Shown here piece by piece: positions 22,171-30,855 of a stretch of DNA of 40,525 nucleotides. The DNA is from Burkholderiales bacterium (GTDB lineage Bacteria > Pseudomonadota > Gammaproteobacteria > Burkholderiales > Burkholderiaceae_C). A program made the translations under genes and the position numbers. The notes under the pieces were generated by a model. That model saw nothing but the letters and a program-made list of their open reading frames with translations. It was not told the DNA's origin and ran no database searches. The stretch covers positions 1-40,525 of the forward strand of contig JACRAZ010000044.1 of assembly GCA_016213205.1 (NCBI GenBank), written 5' to 3'. Numbering within the stretch: position 1 is the stretch's first letter; the number at the start of each line of letters is the position of its first letter.

Positions 22171-23460
22171 GTGAGCAACTTGATTGGCGACATGGCCCGT
22201 TCGGTCGGCCTCCCTACTTTGAAACGGGCCGCTGGCGTGGTGACGCGCCGGCTGCCGATTCCGCAGCCCATGCTGCTGGTGGGGCCGGGGGCCAGTGCCC
22301 GGCTGGGCCAGGCCATCGCCGACCTCGGCCACCGGCAGGTGCTGCTGGTCACCGACGAGGTGGTCACCAGCCTCGGCCTGGCCGCCCCGCTGCAGGCCGC
22401 GCTGCAGGCCGCGGGGGTGGCGGTGACGGTGTTCGACCGCGTGACGCCCGATGCGCCGATCCCGGTGATCGAGGAAGGCATCTCGCTGATGCGTGGCAAC
22501 GCCTGCGACGCGATCGCCGCCATCGGTGGCGGCTCGGTGATCGATGCGGCCAAGGCGATTGCGATGGCCGCGGCCACCGGCAAGCACCCGCGTGAGCTGG
22601 TGGGGTATTTCAAGGGCCGGCGCCGGCCGGCCCCGATCTACGCCGTGCCCACCACCGCGGGCACCGGCTCCGAGGTGACAGTGGCCGCGGTGATCTCCGA
22701 CCCCGCCCACCATGCCAAGCTGGTGATCGCCGACACGCGCATCGTGCCCCGCATCGCGGCGCTGGACCCGAACCTGATGGCGGGCCTGCCACCGCCCATC
22801 ACCGCCGCCACCGGCATGGATGCGCTGACGCACGCGGTGGAGGCCTTCATCGGCGAGTGGGGCACCGAGTTCACCGACCGCATGGCGCTGGCCGCGGTGG
22901 GCATGATCTTCCAGGCCCTGCCGCAGGCCTTCGACAACGGGCAGGACCTGGCGGCGCGTGAGCGCATGGCACTGGCCTCCACCTACGCGGGCCTGGCCTT
23001 CACGCGGGCCAACGTGGGCAACGTGCATGCGCTGGCGCACCAGCTGGGCGGGCTGTACCACACGCCACACGGACTGGCCAACGCGATGGTGCTGCCGCGC
23101 GTGCTGCACTGGTGCCGCGAAGAGGCGCAGGAGCGCCTGGCGGTGCTGGGCGTGCGCGCCGGCGTGGCCGCGGCCGACAGCCCGCCGGCCCGGCAGGCGG
23201 CCGCGTTCATCGCCGCGGTGGAGGCCATGAACCAGCGGCTGGGCATACCGCCCGCGCTGGAGGCACTGCGCCGCGCCGACATCGCGCTGCTGGCCGAGGC
23301 CGCGTGCCACGAAGCCAACTTCAACTACCCGGTGCCCAAGGTGATGACGCAGCAGGACGCCGAAGCCCTGCTGCGCAAGCTGCTGCCGCCGGCGCGGGCG
23401 AAGAATGGCGAGGGTGCCGCGCGGGCGGCGCCACGGGTCAGAAGCTCGTCTTCGTCTTGA
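22171..23460 (+). CDS. Iron-containing (group III) alcohol dehydrogenase
   Basis: This ~429-residue cytosolic dehydrogenase contains the NAD(P) site IAAIGGGSVIDAAKAIA, the VPTTAGTGSEVT segment, and metal-ligand regions GMDALTHAVEAF (Asp and His) and NVHALAHQLGGLYHTPHG (two His). These match Fe-dependent alcohol dehydrogenases that interconvert alcohols and aldehydes. GTG at 22171 is chosen because GAGGAAG lies 6 bases upstream; ATG at 22144, nine codons earlier, has only a weak site. The C-terminal ~25 residues (KNGEGAARAAPRVRSSSSS) are extra. The 3' end overlaps the convergent Omp85 gene by 23 bases. The divergent acyl-ACP-reductase-like gene starts 48 bp away, and a joint role in aldehyde handling is inferred. 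Confidence 0.92.
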   Translation: MSNLIGDMARSVGLPTLKRAAGVVTRRLPIPQPMLLVGPGASARLGQAIADLGHRQVLLVTDEVVTSLGLAAPLQAALQAAGVAVTVFDRVTPDAPIPVIEEGISLMRGNACDAIAAIGGGSVIDAAKAIAMAAATGKHPRELVGYFKGRRRPAPIYAVPTTAGTGSEVTVAAVISDPAHHAKLVIADTRIVPRIAALDPNLMAGLPPPITAATGMDALTHAVEAFIGEWGTEFTDRMALAAVGMIFQALPQAFDNGQDLAARERMALASTYAGLAFTRANVGNVHALAHQLGGLYHTPHGLANAMVLPRVLHWCREEAQERLAVLGVRAGVAAADSPPARQAAAFIAAVEAMNQRLGIPPALEALRRADIALLAEAACHEANFNYPVPKVMTQQDAEALLRKLLPPARAKNGEGAARAAPRVRSSSSS

Positions 23461-25093
23461 CCAGCAGCTGCAGCTTCTTGACGCTGGCGTCCGCATCCAG
23501 CGGGAACGCCAGGTCGATGTGCAGCACGTTGCTGAAGGCCGAGCGGGCGCTGACGATGCGCAGCCCCACGCCGGCATCGGCCAGCCAGCCCGGGCTGTGC
23601 AGGTTGGCGTCGGGCCCGCCCCAGGCGCGGCCGATGTCGACAAACGCCGCGCCGCCCACGCGGAACAGGCGCCACACGTACAGGTCGGTGTAGAAGCGCT
23701 CTTCCAGCGTGAACAGCGCGCGGCGGCTGCCGTACTGGTAGCGCAGCGGGTAGCCGCGCAGGCCGTTGTCGCCGCCCAGTGGCAGCAGGTCCACGGCCTC
23801 GGGCCGGGTCAGCGCATCGAGCGTGGCCGCGCCGTAGAACAGCCAGCGCCGGCCCTGCGGCAGGTAGTAGCGGGCCTGTGCGTTCAGGCGCTGACGGCGC
23901 ACCTGGCCATCGCTGTAGCGGCCCTCGAGCGTGGCGCCGGTGATCAGCGTGTGTTCGGGCCAGGGCTCGAAGCCGCGGCTCAGCGCGCCGGCGTACAGCA
24001 GCGCGTCGCGGCTGGCGTCCAGGCCGGTGCTTGACCAGCCCAGCTGCACCCGCGCCGCGGTGCCCAGCGCAAAGAATTCCGGGCGGCCGATCAGGTTGCG
24101 GTTGAGCTGGCGGTCGAAGCGGTCCTCGATCCATTCAAGCCGCACGAAGGGTGCGCGCAGCTTGTCGTCCACCGGCAGCCGGGCCGGCGCCACGCGGCCG
24201 GGCTCGGTGGCATAGGCATCGTCGCGCAGGCTGAGGCCCAGGCTCAGGCGGCGGGTCCAGCCCTGCACCAGGCCGGCCGACCAGCCGCCGAAGACCTCGG
24301 CCCGGTCTTCCCGGTGCCGGTACTCGCTGACCAGGTTGCCACCCGAATAGAACGCATCGATGCGGTCGTCGCGTGAGCTGGTGATGCCGGCGGCCCAGCG
24401 CGCGTCCAGCGAGTAGTACGGGCGCACCACCGAGAGCGCGTTGCGCTGGCCGTCGCTGTTGCTGGCATGCAGGTAGCTCACCGAGGTCCAGCTGCCGAAG
24501 GCGCGTTCGTTCTGGAACATGAACTCGTTGCCGGAGCGGTCCACCGTCCGCGAATGCCCCAGCGCCACCGTGACGCCGGTGCCCAGCAGGTTGTACTCGC
24601 GCAGGCCGATGCCGCTGCTGGTGGTGCCGCCGGTGCGGCCGGCGCTCAGGCCGGGGTCCAGCGTCCAGGTGTCGCGGGTCTCGACCTCGATGTCCACCAC
24701 GCCGTCGTGCCAGGCCACCGGGCGGATGTGCACGTCGTACAGGTAGCGCTCGCTGCGCAGCACGCGCTCGGATTCCTCCAGCACCCGCACCGAGAGCGCA
24801 TCGCCGCGCCGGAACAGCAGCGCGCGCTCGATCACGCCGGGCCGGGTCTGGATGTGCAGCTTGTTGGCCCAGCGGAACAGCGCGTTGTTCTCGCGCGGGT
24901 CGCTGGTGTCGAAGATGTCGCGCGTGACGATGCGGATCTCGCCGATGCGCGCGCCCGCGGCTTCGAGTTCGGCGAAACCGGGCACGCCGGGCGCCTGGGG
25001 CCGGGCCGGCGTGGGCGCCAGCAGCGCCAGCACAAGCGCCAACGCCGAGGCCGCGCGCAGCAGCCCCGCGGGGCAGGGCGGGGAAAGGCTCAT
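23438..25093 (-). CDS. Omp85/TamA-like outer-membrane protein
   Basis: This 551-residue protein has a signal peptide (LLRAASALALVLALLAPTPA) and a POTRA-like periplasmic segment (~45-140; IGEIRIVTRDIF, RRGDALSVRVLEESERVL, YLYDVHIRPV). A C-terminal beta-barrel follows, with the family's conserved loop-6 motif in GGDNGLRGYPLRY, and the chain ends in Phe, the usual outer-membrane insertion signal. The length and single visible POTRA region place it with small Omp85 relatives (ShlB/TamA/'surface antigen' type) rather than BamA (~800 residues, five POTRA). It may insert or export a substrate, or handle lipid, but no partner gene is adjacent. ATG at 25093 has only a weak upstream site. Confidence 0.82.
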   Translation of the reverse strand: MSLSPPCPAGLLRAASALALVLALLAPTPARPQAPGVPGFAELEAAGARIGEIRIVTRDIFDTSDPRENNALFRWANKLHIQTRPGVIERALLFRRGDALSVRVLEESERVLRSERYLYDVHIRPVAWHDGVVDIEVETRDTWTLDPGLSAGRTGGTTSSGIGLREYNLLGTGVTVALGHSRTVDRSGNEFMFQNERAFGSWTSVSYLHASNSDGQRNALSVVRPYYSLDARWAAGITSSRDDRIDAFYSGGNLVSEYRHREDRAEVFGGWSAGLVQGWTRRLSLGLSLRDDAYATEPGRVAPARLPVDDKLRAPFVRLEWIEDRFDRQLNRNLIGRPEFFALGTAARVQLGWSSTGLDASRDALLYAGALSRGFEPWPEHTLITGATLEGRYSDGQVRRQRLNAQARYYLPQGRRWLFYGAATLDALTRPEAVDLLPLGGDNGLRGYPLRYQYGSRRALFTLEERFYTDLYVWRLFRVGGAAFVDIGRAWGGPDANLHSPGWLADAGVGLRIVSARSAFSNVLHIDLAFPLDADASVKKLQLLVKTKTSF

Positions 25094-25163
25094 GCGGGCG
25101 AGTGTCCCGCCAGCCGCTTAAGCGCCGCTTAACCGGCGCCGCGGCGCATGGCCGCCCGAAGGC

Positions 25164-25316
25164 TCAGCGCCGCTCGGCGGCGGCGCGTTCGGTGTCTTCG
25201 CGGATGTGGCGCATGAAGTAGCGCACGTAGAACACGCCCATGCACAGCATGAACGCGATGCCGCCGATGCTCATCAGCCCCACATCGGTGGAGAACAGGT
25301 CCTTCAACGCATGCAT
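25164..25316 (-). CDS. DUF3149 small membrane protein
   Basis: This 50-residue protein, MHALKDLFSTDVGLMSIGGI then AFMLCMGVFYVRYFMRHI, contains one transmembrane helix (~13-32) and a charged C-terminus REDTERAAAERR. The DLFSTDVGLMS opening is the signature of the DUF3149 family, found as stand-alone micro-proteins in betaproteobacteria with no known function. GAGGAGC 6-7 bases upstream fixes ATG at 25316; longer versions of the frame run into non-coding sequence. The flanking genes differ in role, so context gives no clue. Confidence 0.88.
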   Translation of the reverse strand: MHALKDLFSTDVGLMSIGGIAFMLCMGVFYVRYFMRHIREDTERAAAERR

Positions 25317-25383
25317 GCAATGCTCCTCGGGGTATGCCTGCCGGCATTGGGCCAGCGTCGGCGCCCCGGTGCGTTGCCCTGCC

Positions 25384-25749
25384 TCAAACGCCGGCCATGG
25401 CGGCCGGCGAGGTGCTGAACTCCTCGAAGGCCGCCAGCGCCTCGGCCGCATACATCAGCGAGGGGCCGCCGCCCATGTAGACGGCCATGCCCAGCGTTTC
25501 CTCCAGCTCGGCGCGGCTGGCGCCCAGCTTCACCAGCGCCTCGGCGTGGAAGCCCACGCAGGCGTCGCAGCGCGCGGCCACCGCCAGCGCCATCGCCATC
25601 AGCTCCTTGGTCTTCTTGTCCAGCGCGCCGTCGCGCGTGGCGGCCTGCGCCAGGGCCGAGAAGCCGCGCGTGGTGTCCGGGATGTCCGCGCGCAGCTTGG
25701 ACAGCGAGGCCGAGACCCGGCGGGTGATTTCACGGTAGCTCTTGCTCAT
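25384..25749 (-). CDS. AhpD-like/carboxymuconolactone decarboxylase-family protein
   Basis: This 121-residue all-helical protein has the redox motif CDACVGFHAEA (Cys61, Cys64, His68), characteristic of AhpD-like peroxidase partners within the CMD family; true carboxymuconolactone decarboxylases lack this CxxC. Such proteins use the cysteine pair in alkylhydroperoxidase or thiol-redox reactions. The ATG overlaps the stop of the upstream RND pump gene (ATGA, 4 bases), so it is the third gene of the adaptor-pump operon and translationally coupled to it. A pump coupled to a thiol-redox protein under a cysteine-rich repressor suggests reactive electrophile or peroxide stress. That link is inference. 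Confidence 0.9.
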   Translation of the reverse strand: MSKSYREITRRVSASLSKLRADIPDTTRGFSALAQAATRDGALDKKTKELMAMALAVAARCDACVGFHAEALVKLGASRAELEETLGMAVYMGGGPSLMYAAEALAAFEEFSTSPAAMAGV

Positions 25750-28700
25750 GAAGTAACTCCTTCAGCGTTGGCAGGCGGCGCGGGCGGCTCGCCGGTGAGC
25801 GTGCCCAGCCGGTGCCGGTAGGCCACGTAGTAGAGAACGGGGATGACCACCAGGGTCAGCAGCGTGGAGACGAAGATGCCAAAGATCAACGAGATCGCCA
25901 GGCCGTTGAAGATCGGGTCGTCCAGGATGAAGAAGGCGCCCATCATCGCGGCGAGGCCGGTCAGGATGATGGGCTGCGCGCGCGTGACGGCCGAGTGCAC
26001 GATGGCCTGCTCGAAACGCACGCCCTCGCGCACCTGCAGGTTGATGAAGTCCACCAGCAGGATGGAGTTGCGCACGATGATGCCGGCCAGCGCGATCATG
26101 CCGATCATGCTGGTGGCGGTGTACTGCGCGCCCAGCAGCGCGTGGCCCGGCATCACGCCGATGATGGTGAGCGGGATCGGCGCCATGATGATCAGCGGCG
26201 TGAGGTACGAGCCGAACTGCGCCACCACCAGCAGGTAGATCAGGATCAGCCCCACCGCATAGGCCGCGCCCATGTCGCGGAAGGTCTCGTAGGTGACCTG
26301 CCACTCGCCGTCCCACTTCAGCGAGTAGCCGCGCCAGCGGTCGTCGGGCTGGCGGATGAAGGTCTCGGCCAGCGTGCCGCCGCCGGGGGTCTGGATCTTC
26401 GCCAGCGCGCCACGCACGCTGAACATGCCGTACAGCGGGCTGTCGATCGCGCCGGCCATGTCGGCCACCACGTAGTGCACCGGCAGCAGGTCCTTGTGGT
26501 AGATCGGCTGCTCGCGCAGCGTGTCGCTCACGGTGACCAGCTCGCGGATGGGCACCAGCTTGCCCGCGCCCGAGCGCACCGTGAGTTGCAGCAGCGCGTT
26601 CAGGTCGCCGTGCCGTTCAGCCGGCAGCTGCAGCGTGGCGGCGGCCGGGTATTTGCTCTGGTCGTGCAGGTAGGCGGTGGCCTCGCCGGCCAGGCCGGTG
26701 CGCAACGTGGTCACGATGGCCTGCTGCGGCACGCCCAGCATCGCGGCCTTGCGGCGGTCCACCAGCAGCAGGGTCTTCGGCGCGGGGGCGATGCCGGAGT
26801 CGTCGATGTCCACCAGCCCCGCGGTCCTGGCGAACTCGGCGCGCACCGCCTGGGCCACCTGGCGCCGGCCGGCGGCCTCGGGGCCATAGACCTCGGCCAC
26901 GATGGGCGAGAGCACCGGCGGACCGGGTGGCACTTCCACCACCTTGACGTTGGCGCCGAAGCGCGCGCCGATGGCCTGCAGCGCCGGCCGCACGCGGGTG
27001 GCGATGGCATGGCTCTGGTCCTTGCGCTGGTGCTTGTCGACCAGGTTCACCTGCAGGTCGCCCACCTCGCCGCCGGCGCGCAGGAAGTACTGCCGCACCA
27101 GGCCGTTGAAGTTGATCGGCGCGGCGGTGCCGGCATAGGCCTGGTAGTCGGTCACCTCGGGCACGGTGGCCAGGTGCGCGCCCAGCTCGTGCAGCACCGC
27201 GGCGGTCTGCTCCAGCGGCGTGCCGGCGGGCATGTCCACGATGACCTGGAACTCCGACTTGTTGTCGAAGGGCAGCATCTTCAGCAGCACCAGGCCGGCC
27301 GCGGGCAGCGCCATCGACACGGCGATCAGCGCCGCGACGCCCAGGCCCAGCAGGCGGCGGTTGCGCGTGCCGCGGACGGGGTCGAGCAGGGGCCCGAACA
27401 CGCGCCCGGCCAGCGGCGCGAGCTTGGCGGCCAGGCCGTGGGGCGGCTCGGCGTGGGCGCCGCCGGCGGCCGGGCCGCCCGGCGTTGCGTGCGCCGGCAC
27501 CGCCTTCATCCACAGCCGCGCCAGCCAGGGCGTCACGACGAAGGCGATGGCCAGCGACAGCAGCATGCCCATGCTGGCGTTGATCGGGATCGGGCTCATG
27601 TACGGGCCCATCAGCCCGGAGACGAAGGCCATCGGCAGCAGCGCGGCGATCACCGTCAGCGTGGCCAGGATGGTGGGGCCGCCCACCTCGTCCACCGCGC
27701 CGGGGATGATCTGCGCCAGCGTCTTGCCGGGGTGCAGCTGCTGGTGGCGGTGGATGTTTTCCACGACGACGATCGCATCGTCGACGAGGATGCCGATCGA
27801 GAAGATCAGCGCGAACAGCGACACCCGGTTGAGCGTGAAGCCCCAGGCCCAGCTGGCGAACAGCGTCACCGTGAGCGTGAGGATCACCGCCGAGCCGACG
27901 ATGGCCGCCTCGCGCCGGCCGAGCGCGACGAACACCAGCGCCACCACCGAGGCGGTGGCGAACAGCAGCTTCTGGATCAGCTTCTGCGCCTTGTCGTTGG
28001 CCGAGGCGCCGTAGTTGCGGGTTTCGGCCACCTGCACATCGGCCGGGATCACGGTGTTGCGCAGCTGCTCCACGCGCTGCATCACCGCATTGGCCACGTC
28101 GATCGCGTTCTCGCCCGGCTTCTTGGTGATGCTGAGGGTCACCGCCGGGTATTCGGCCGCGGCCTGGCCGGCCACGCCGTGCCACACGTAGCGCGTGGGC
28201 GGCAGCGGGCCGTCCACCACCTGGGCCACGTCGCGCAGGAACACCGGCTTGCCGGCGTGCACGCCCACCACCAGCTCGGCCACCTCGGCGGCCGAGCCGA
28301 GGAAGGGCCCCGACTCGATGGCCACGCTGCGGTTGCCGGTGATCAGCTCACCCACCGGCAGGCCCAGGTTGGCCGATTGCAGCGCCTGGCGCAGATCGGC
28401 CACCGTGAGGTCGTTGCCGGCCAGGCGCGCGGGGTCGATCTCGATGCGCACCGCGCGGCCCGGGCCGCCGATGCTCACCACCTCGCGGGTGCCGGGCACG
28501 CGTTTGAGGTCGGCCTCGATGCTGTGCGCCACGCGCTCCAGGTCGTAGGCGCCGGTGCCGCTGTCGCGGCTGTAGAGCGTGAGCGTGACGATGGGCACGT
28601 CGTCGATGCCCTTGGGCTTGATGATCGGCGCGCCCACGCCCAGGTTCGGCGGCAGCCAGTCGGCGTTGGAGTTCACCGTGTCGTACAGCCGCACCAGTGC

Positions 28701-29045
28701 CTCGGTGCGCGGCACGCCCACCTTGAACTGCACCGTCACGATGGCCAGCCCCGGGCGCGAGACCGACATCACATGCTCCACGCCGGAGATCTGCGCGAGC
28801 ACCTGCTCGGCCGGCGTGGCCACCATCTGCTCGACATCGGCCACCGCCGCCCCCGGGAACGGGATCAGCACGTTGGCCATCGTGACGTTGATCTGCGGTT
28901 CTTCCTCGCGCGGCGTGACCAGCACCGCGAACACGCCCAGCAGCAGCGCGACGAGGGCCAGCAGCGGCGTGATCTGCGCGGCCTGGAAGAAGGCCGCGAT
29001 GCGGCCCGAGACGCCCAGGCGGGTGGCGGTTGTGTCGGTGCGCAT
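25746..29045 (-). CDS. RND-family efflux permease (first pump)
   Basis: This 1,099-residue inner-membrane pump has the RND layout: TM1 near 28-46 (PLLALVALLLGVFAVLV), a large periplasmic loop, TM2-6 with the proton-relay motif IGILVDDAIVVVENIHRH, then a second loop and TM8-12 (LILIYLLVVAQFGSYLTPLI, IIVRNSILLVDFINLQVREG). The Asp pair in TM4 is intact. The length and the absence of a Czc-type metal motif suggest the HAE-1/multidrug branch rather than heavy-metal export, though the substrate is open. The cytosolic loop before the second half carries an Ala/Gly/Pro insert. ATG at 29045 begins 8 bp after the adaptor stop. The downstream AhpD-like gene overlaps by 4 bases. Expression is expected from the ArsR-controlled promoter at 30216-30244. 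Confidence 0.93.
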   Translation of the reverse strand: MRTDTTATRLGVSGRIAAFFQAAQITPLLALVALLLGVFAVLVTPREEEPQINVTMANVLIPFPGAAVADVEQMVATPAEQVLAQISGVEHVMSVSRPGLAIVTVQFKVGVPRTEALVRLYDTVNSNADWLPPNLGVGAPIIKPKGIDDVPIVTLTLYSRDSGTGAYDLERVAHSIEADLKRVPGTREVVSIGGPGRAVRIEIDPARLAGNDLTVADLRQALQSANLGLPVGELITGNRSVAIESGPFLGSAAEVAELVVGVHAGKPVFLRDVAQVVDGPLPPTRYVWHGVAGQAAAEYPAVTLSITKKPGENAIDVANAVMQRVEQLRNTVIPADVQVAETRNYGASANDKAQKLIQKLLFATASVVALVFVALGRREAAIVGSAVILTLTVTLFASWAWGFTLNRVSLFALIFSIGILVDDAIVVVENIHRHQQLHPGKTLAQIIPGAVDEVGGPTILATLTVIAALLPMAFVSGLMGPYMSPIPINASMGMLLSLAIAFVVTPWLARLWMKAVPAHATPGGPAAGGAHAEPPHGLAAKLAPLAGRVFGPLLDPVRGTRNRRLLGLGVAALIAVSMALPAAGLVLLKMLPFDNKSEFQVIVDMPAGTPLEQTAAVLHELGAHLATVPEVTDYQAYAGTAAPINFNGLVRQYFLRAGGEVGDLQVNLVDKHQRKDQSHAIATRVRPALQAIGARFGANVKVVEVPPGPPVLSPIVAEVYGPEAAGRRQVAQAVRAEFARTAGLVDIDDSGIAPAPKTLLLVDRRKAAMLGVPQQAIVTTLRTGLAGEATAYLHDQSKYPAAATLQLPAERHGDLNALLQLTVRSGAGKLVPIRELVTVSDTLREQPIYHKDLLPVHYVVADMAGAIDSPLYGMFSVRGALAKIQTPGGGTLAETFIRQPDDRWRGYSLKWDGEWQVTYETFRDMGAAYAVGLILIYLLVVAQFGSYLTPLIIMAPIPLTIIGVMPGHALLGAQYTATSMIGMIALAGIIVRNSILLVDFINLQVREGVRFEQAIVHSAVTRAQPIILTGLAAMMGAFFILDDPIFNGLAISLIFGIFVSTLLTLVVIPVLYYVAYRHRLGTLTGEPPAPPANAEGVTS

Positions 29046-29053
29046 GGGGGGCC

Positions 29054-30172
29054 TCAACGCAGCTTCGCCGCCGCCTGCGGGTCGAGCGCGACGCGCTCGC
29101 CCACCGTCAGGCCGGACAGCACCTCGATGCGATCGCCGTCGCTGCGGCCCAGGCGCACCTGGCGCAGCAGCGGCTTGCCATCGGCGCCGATGACGTACAA
29201 CGCATTCAGCTCGGCGCGCCGCACGATGGCCTGGGCCGGCACCATCACGCCCTGGGCGGGCGCGGCGGCGCCGTCGGCCAGCGATGCGGCGGGCAGCCAC
29301 AGCCGTGCGAACTGCCCCGGCGCCACGCCGGCCAGCCCCGCCGGCAGCGGCATGCGCACCGTCACGGTGTGGGTGGCCGCGTCCACCAGCGGCAGCAGTT
29401 GCAGCGGCGCGGGCGCGGGCCAGCGGCGATCGGCGGCCAGGCCGGGCAGCTCGGCCCGGGGCAAAGCGCCCGGGGCCAGGCGGGCGGCCACCGTCTGCGG
29501 CAGCGCGGCGGTGATGCGCAGCGCTGCCGGGTCGTACAGCGTCACCAGCGGGCGGCCGGGCATGGCCATGTCGCCCAGCATCACCGGCACCTCGGCCACC
29601 ACGCCGGCATAGGGCGCGCGCACCACGTAGAAGCCCGACTGGGTGCGTGCCGCGCCGGCCTGGGCCAGCTGCGCGGCCACCTGGGCCTGGGTGGACTTGA
29701 AGTCCGATTCGGCGCGGTCGAGCGCGGCCTGGCTGATGTAGTTCTGCTTGAACAGCTGCTGCTGGCGCTGGTAATCCTTGGTGGCGGCTTCCAGCAGCGC
29801 GCGGGCGGCGGCCACCTGGGCATCGCCGGCGGCGGCCGACTGGTCGGCCGCGCGGGCGTCGATGCGCAGCAGCAACTGGCCGGCGGCCACGCGGTCGCCC
29901 ACCTTCACGTCCAGCTGCACCACGGCGCCGGACACCTGCGCCGCGATCACCGTCTGGCGCACGGCTTCCACCACGCCATCGAAGCCGGTGGCGGTGCCGG
30001 CGCTGGCGGCCTGCGCGGTGGCGGCGGCCAGCTCGGGCCGGGCGGCGGCCTGGCCGTGGGCCGGCCGGGCCAGCAGGCCGCCGGCCAGGCAGGCCAGCAC
30101 CAGCGTGGCCGTGAACAGCAGGCTCGGGCGCAGGCTGCGTGCGTGCAGGGCAGGGGCGAGGGGCTGGCGCAT
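29054..30172 (-). CDS. RND efflux periplasmic adaptor (first pump)
   Basis: This 372-residue membrane-fusion protein begins with a signal/anchor (SLLFTATLVLACLAGGLLA). A barrel-sandwich half-motif follows (TVIAAQVSGAVVQLDVKVGD), then RVAAGQLLLRIDARAADQ, an alpha-hairpin (~105-165), the second lipoyl half (FYVVRAPYAGVVAEVPVM) and beta-barrel domains. The Cys in LVLACLAGG could be a lipidation site but the fit is weak. It links the pump to an outer-membrane channel; no TolC-type gene lies nearby, so a channel from elsewhere is needed. It is the first gene of the operon adaptor-pump-AhpD-like, driven by a strong promoter in the gap to the divergent ArsR gene. Confidence 0.92.
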   Translation of the reverse strand: MRQPLAPALHARSLRPSLLFTATLVLACLAGGLLARPAHGQAAARPELAAATAQAASAGTATGFDGVVEAVRQTVIAAQVSGAVVQLDVKVGDRVAAGQLLLRIDARAADQSAAAGDAQVAAARALLEAATKDYQRQQQLFKQNYISQAALDRAESDFKSTQAQVAAQLAQAGAARTQSGFYVVRAPYAGVVAEVPVMLGDMAMPGRPLVTLYDPAALRITAALPQTVAARLAPGALPRAELPGLAADRRWPAPAPLQLLPLVDAATHTVTVRMPLPAGLAGVAPGQFARLWLPAASLADGAAAPAQGVMVPAQAIVRRAELNALYVIGADGKPLLRQVRLGRSDGDRIEVLSGLTVGERVALDPQAAAKLR

Positions 30173-30215
30173 GGTCGGGGTGTCCTGGGGGTGGTCAATC
30201 AGCGATCGATGATGT

Positions 30216-30244
30216 ATTATTTGAGCAAGTGATTAAATAGTCAA
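30216..30244 (-). promoter_or_regulatory. Sigma70 promoter with ArsR-type operator in the spacer
   Basis: On the reverse strand TTGACT (30239-30244) and AATAAT (30216-30221) are 17 bp apart, a near-consensus sigma70 promoter for the adaptor-pump operon. The spacer contains an imperfect palindrome (30219-30238, ATTTGA on the left, TTAAAT on the right; 14 of 20 positions symmetric). This AT-rich patch stands out in ~70% GC DNA. An operator inside the promoter spacer fits repression by the divergent ArsR protein. Confidence 0.7.
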
Positions 30245-30277
30245 GTTAGAGATTTCGCACACACCACGGTTTCAGGC

Positions 30278-30691
30278 ATGATCGCGTCCACTCGAACATC
30301 GGCATGTCCCCGCATGGAAGGTCTCCCTCCCGAAGCCCTGGCCCAGGTGGCGGCGTACTTCCAGGCGCTGGCCGAGCCCACGCGGCTGCAGATCCTGAAC
30401 ATGCTGCGCCAGCAGGAACGCAACGTGGGTGAGCTGGCGCAACGCTGTGGCTGCACCTCGGCCAATGTGTCGCGCCACCTCTCGCTGCTGATGCAGCAGG
30501 GCCTGGTCGAGCGCGAGAACCGTGGCACCAGCGTGTACTACCGCATCGCCGACCCGGCGGTGTACGAGCTGTGCGAGCTGGTGTGCGGCAACATCGCGCG
30601 CAGCTTCGAACGCTCGGCCCGGGGCCGCGCCGCGTTTGCTGCGCCGGCGGTGGGCACGCCTGCCGCCAGGGCCCGCAAGCCGCGCACCTAG
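30278..30691 (+). CDS. ArsR/SmtB-family repressor with four paired cysteines
   Basis: This 137-residue winged-helix repressor has ALAEPTRLQILNMLRQQE, NVGELAQRCGCTSANVSRHL (recognition helix), SLLMQQGLVERENRG and TSVYYRIADP (wing). Cysteines occur at 57 and 59, just before the recognition helix, and at 99 and 103 in the last core helix (ELCELVCG). The classical ELCVCDL arsenic site is absent. The pattern could bind a soft metal or act as a thiol switch like the persulfide sensors SqrR/BigR, which use one Cys in each of these regions. ATG at 30278 is used; ATG at 30314 is an alternative that would remove Cys10. It is divergent from the RND operon and probably represses it. Confidence 0.9.
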   Translation: MIASTRTSACPRMEGLPPEALAQVAAYFQALAEPTRLQILNMLRQQERNVGELAQRCGCTSANVSRHLSLLMQQGLVERENRGTSVYYRIADPAVYELCELVCGNIARSFERSARGRAAFAAPAVGTPAARARKPRT

Positions 30692-30855
30692 CCGGGCGGC
30701 CCCGGGCGCTGCCGCCGCACGCCGCGCCTGCGGGAACGCGGTTCATGCCGCTGGCGGCGCGCTTCGTCGCATGCCCTGGCCGGCCCCGGCCTTCGCGGGT
30801 AAGCTCGCCGGTTCTGTCCTGCTTGACGGGCAACAAGAACCCTGGAGCTTTCTCG

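Noticed and set aside
25812..29612. Forward open frame of over 1,200 codons opposite the first RND pump
   Set aside because: The composition is His/Arg/Ala/Gly repeats without motifs, and the reverse strand encodes an intact RND permease and adaptor.
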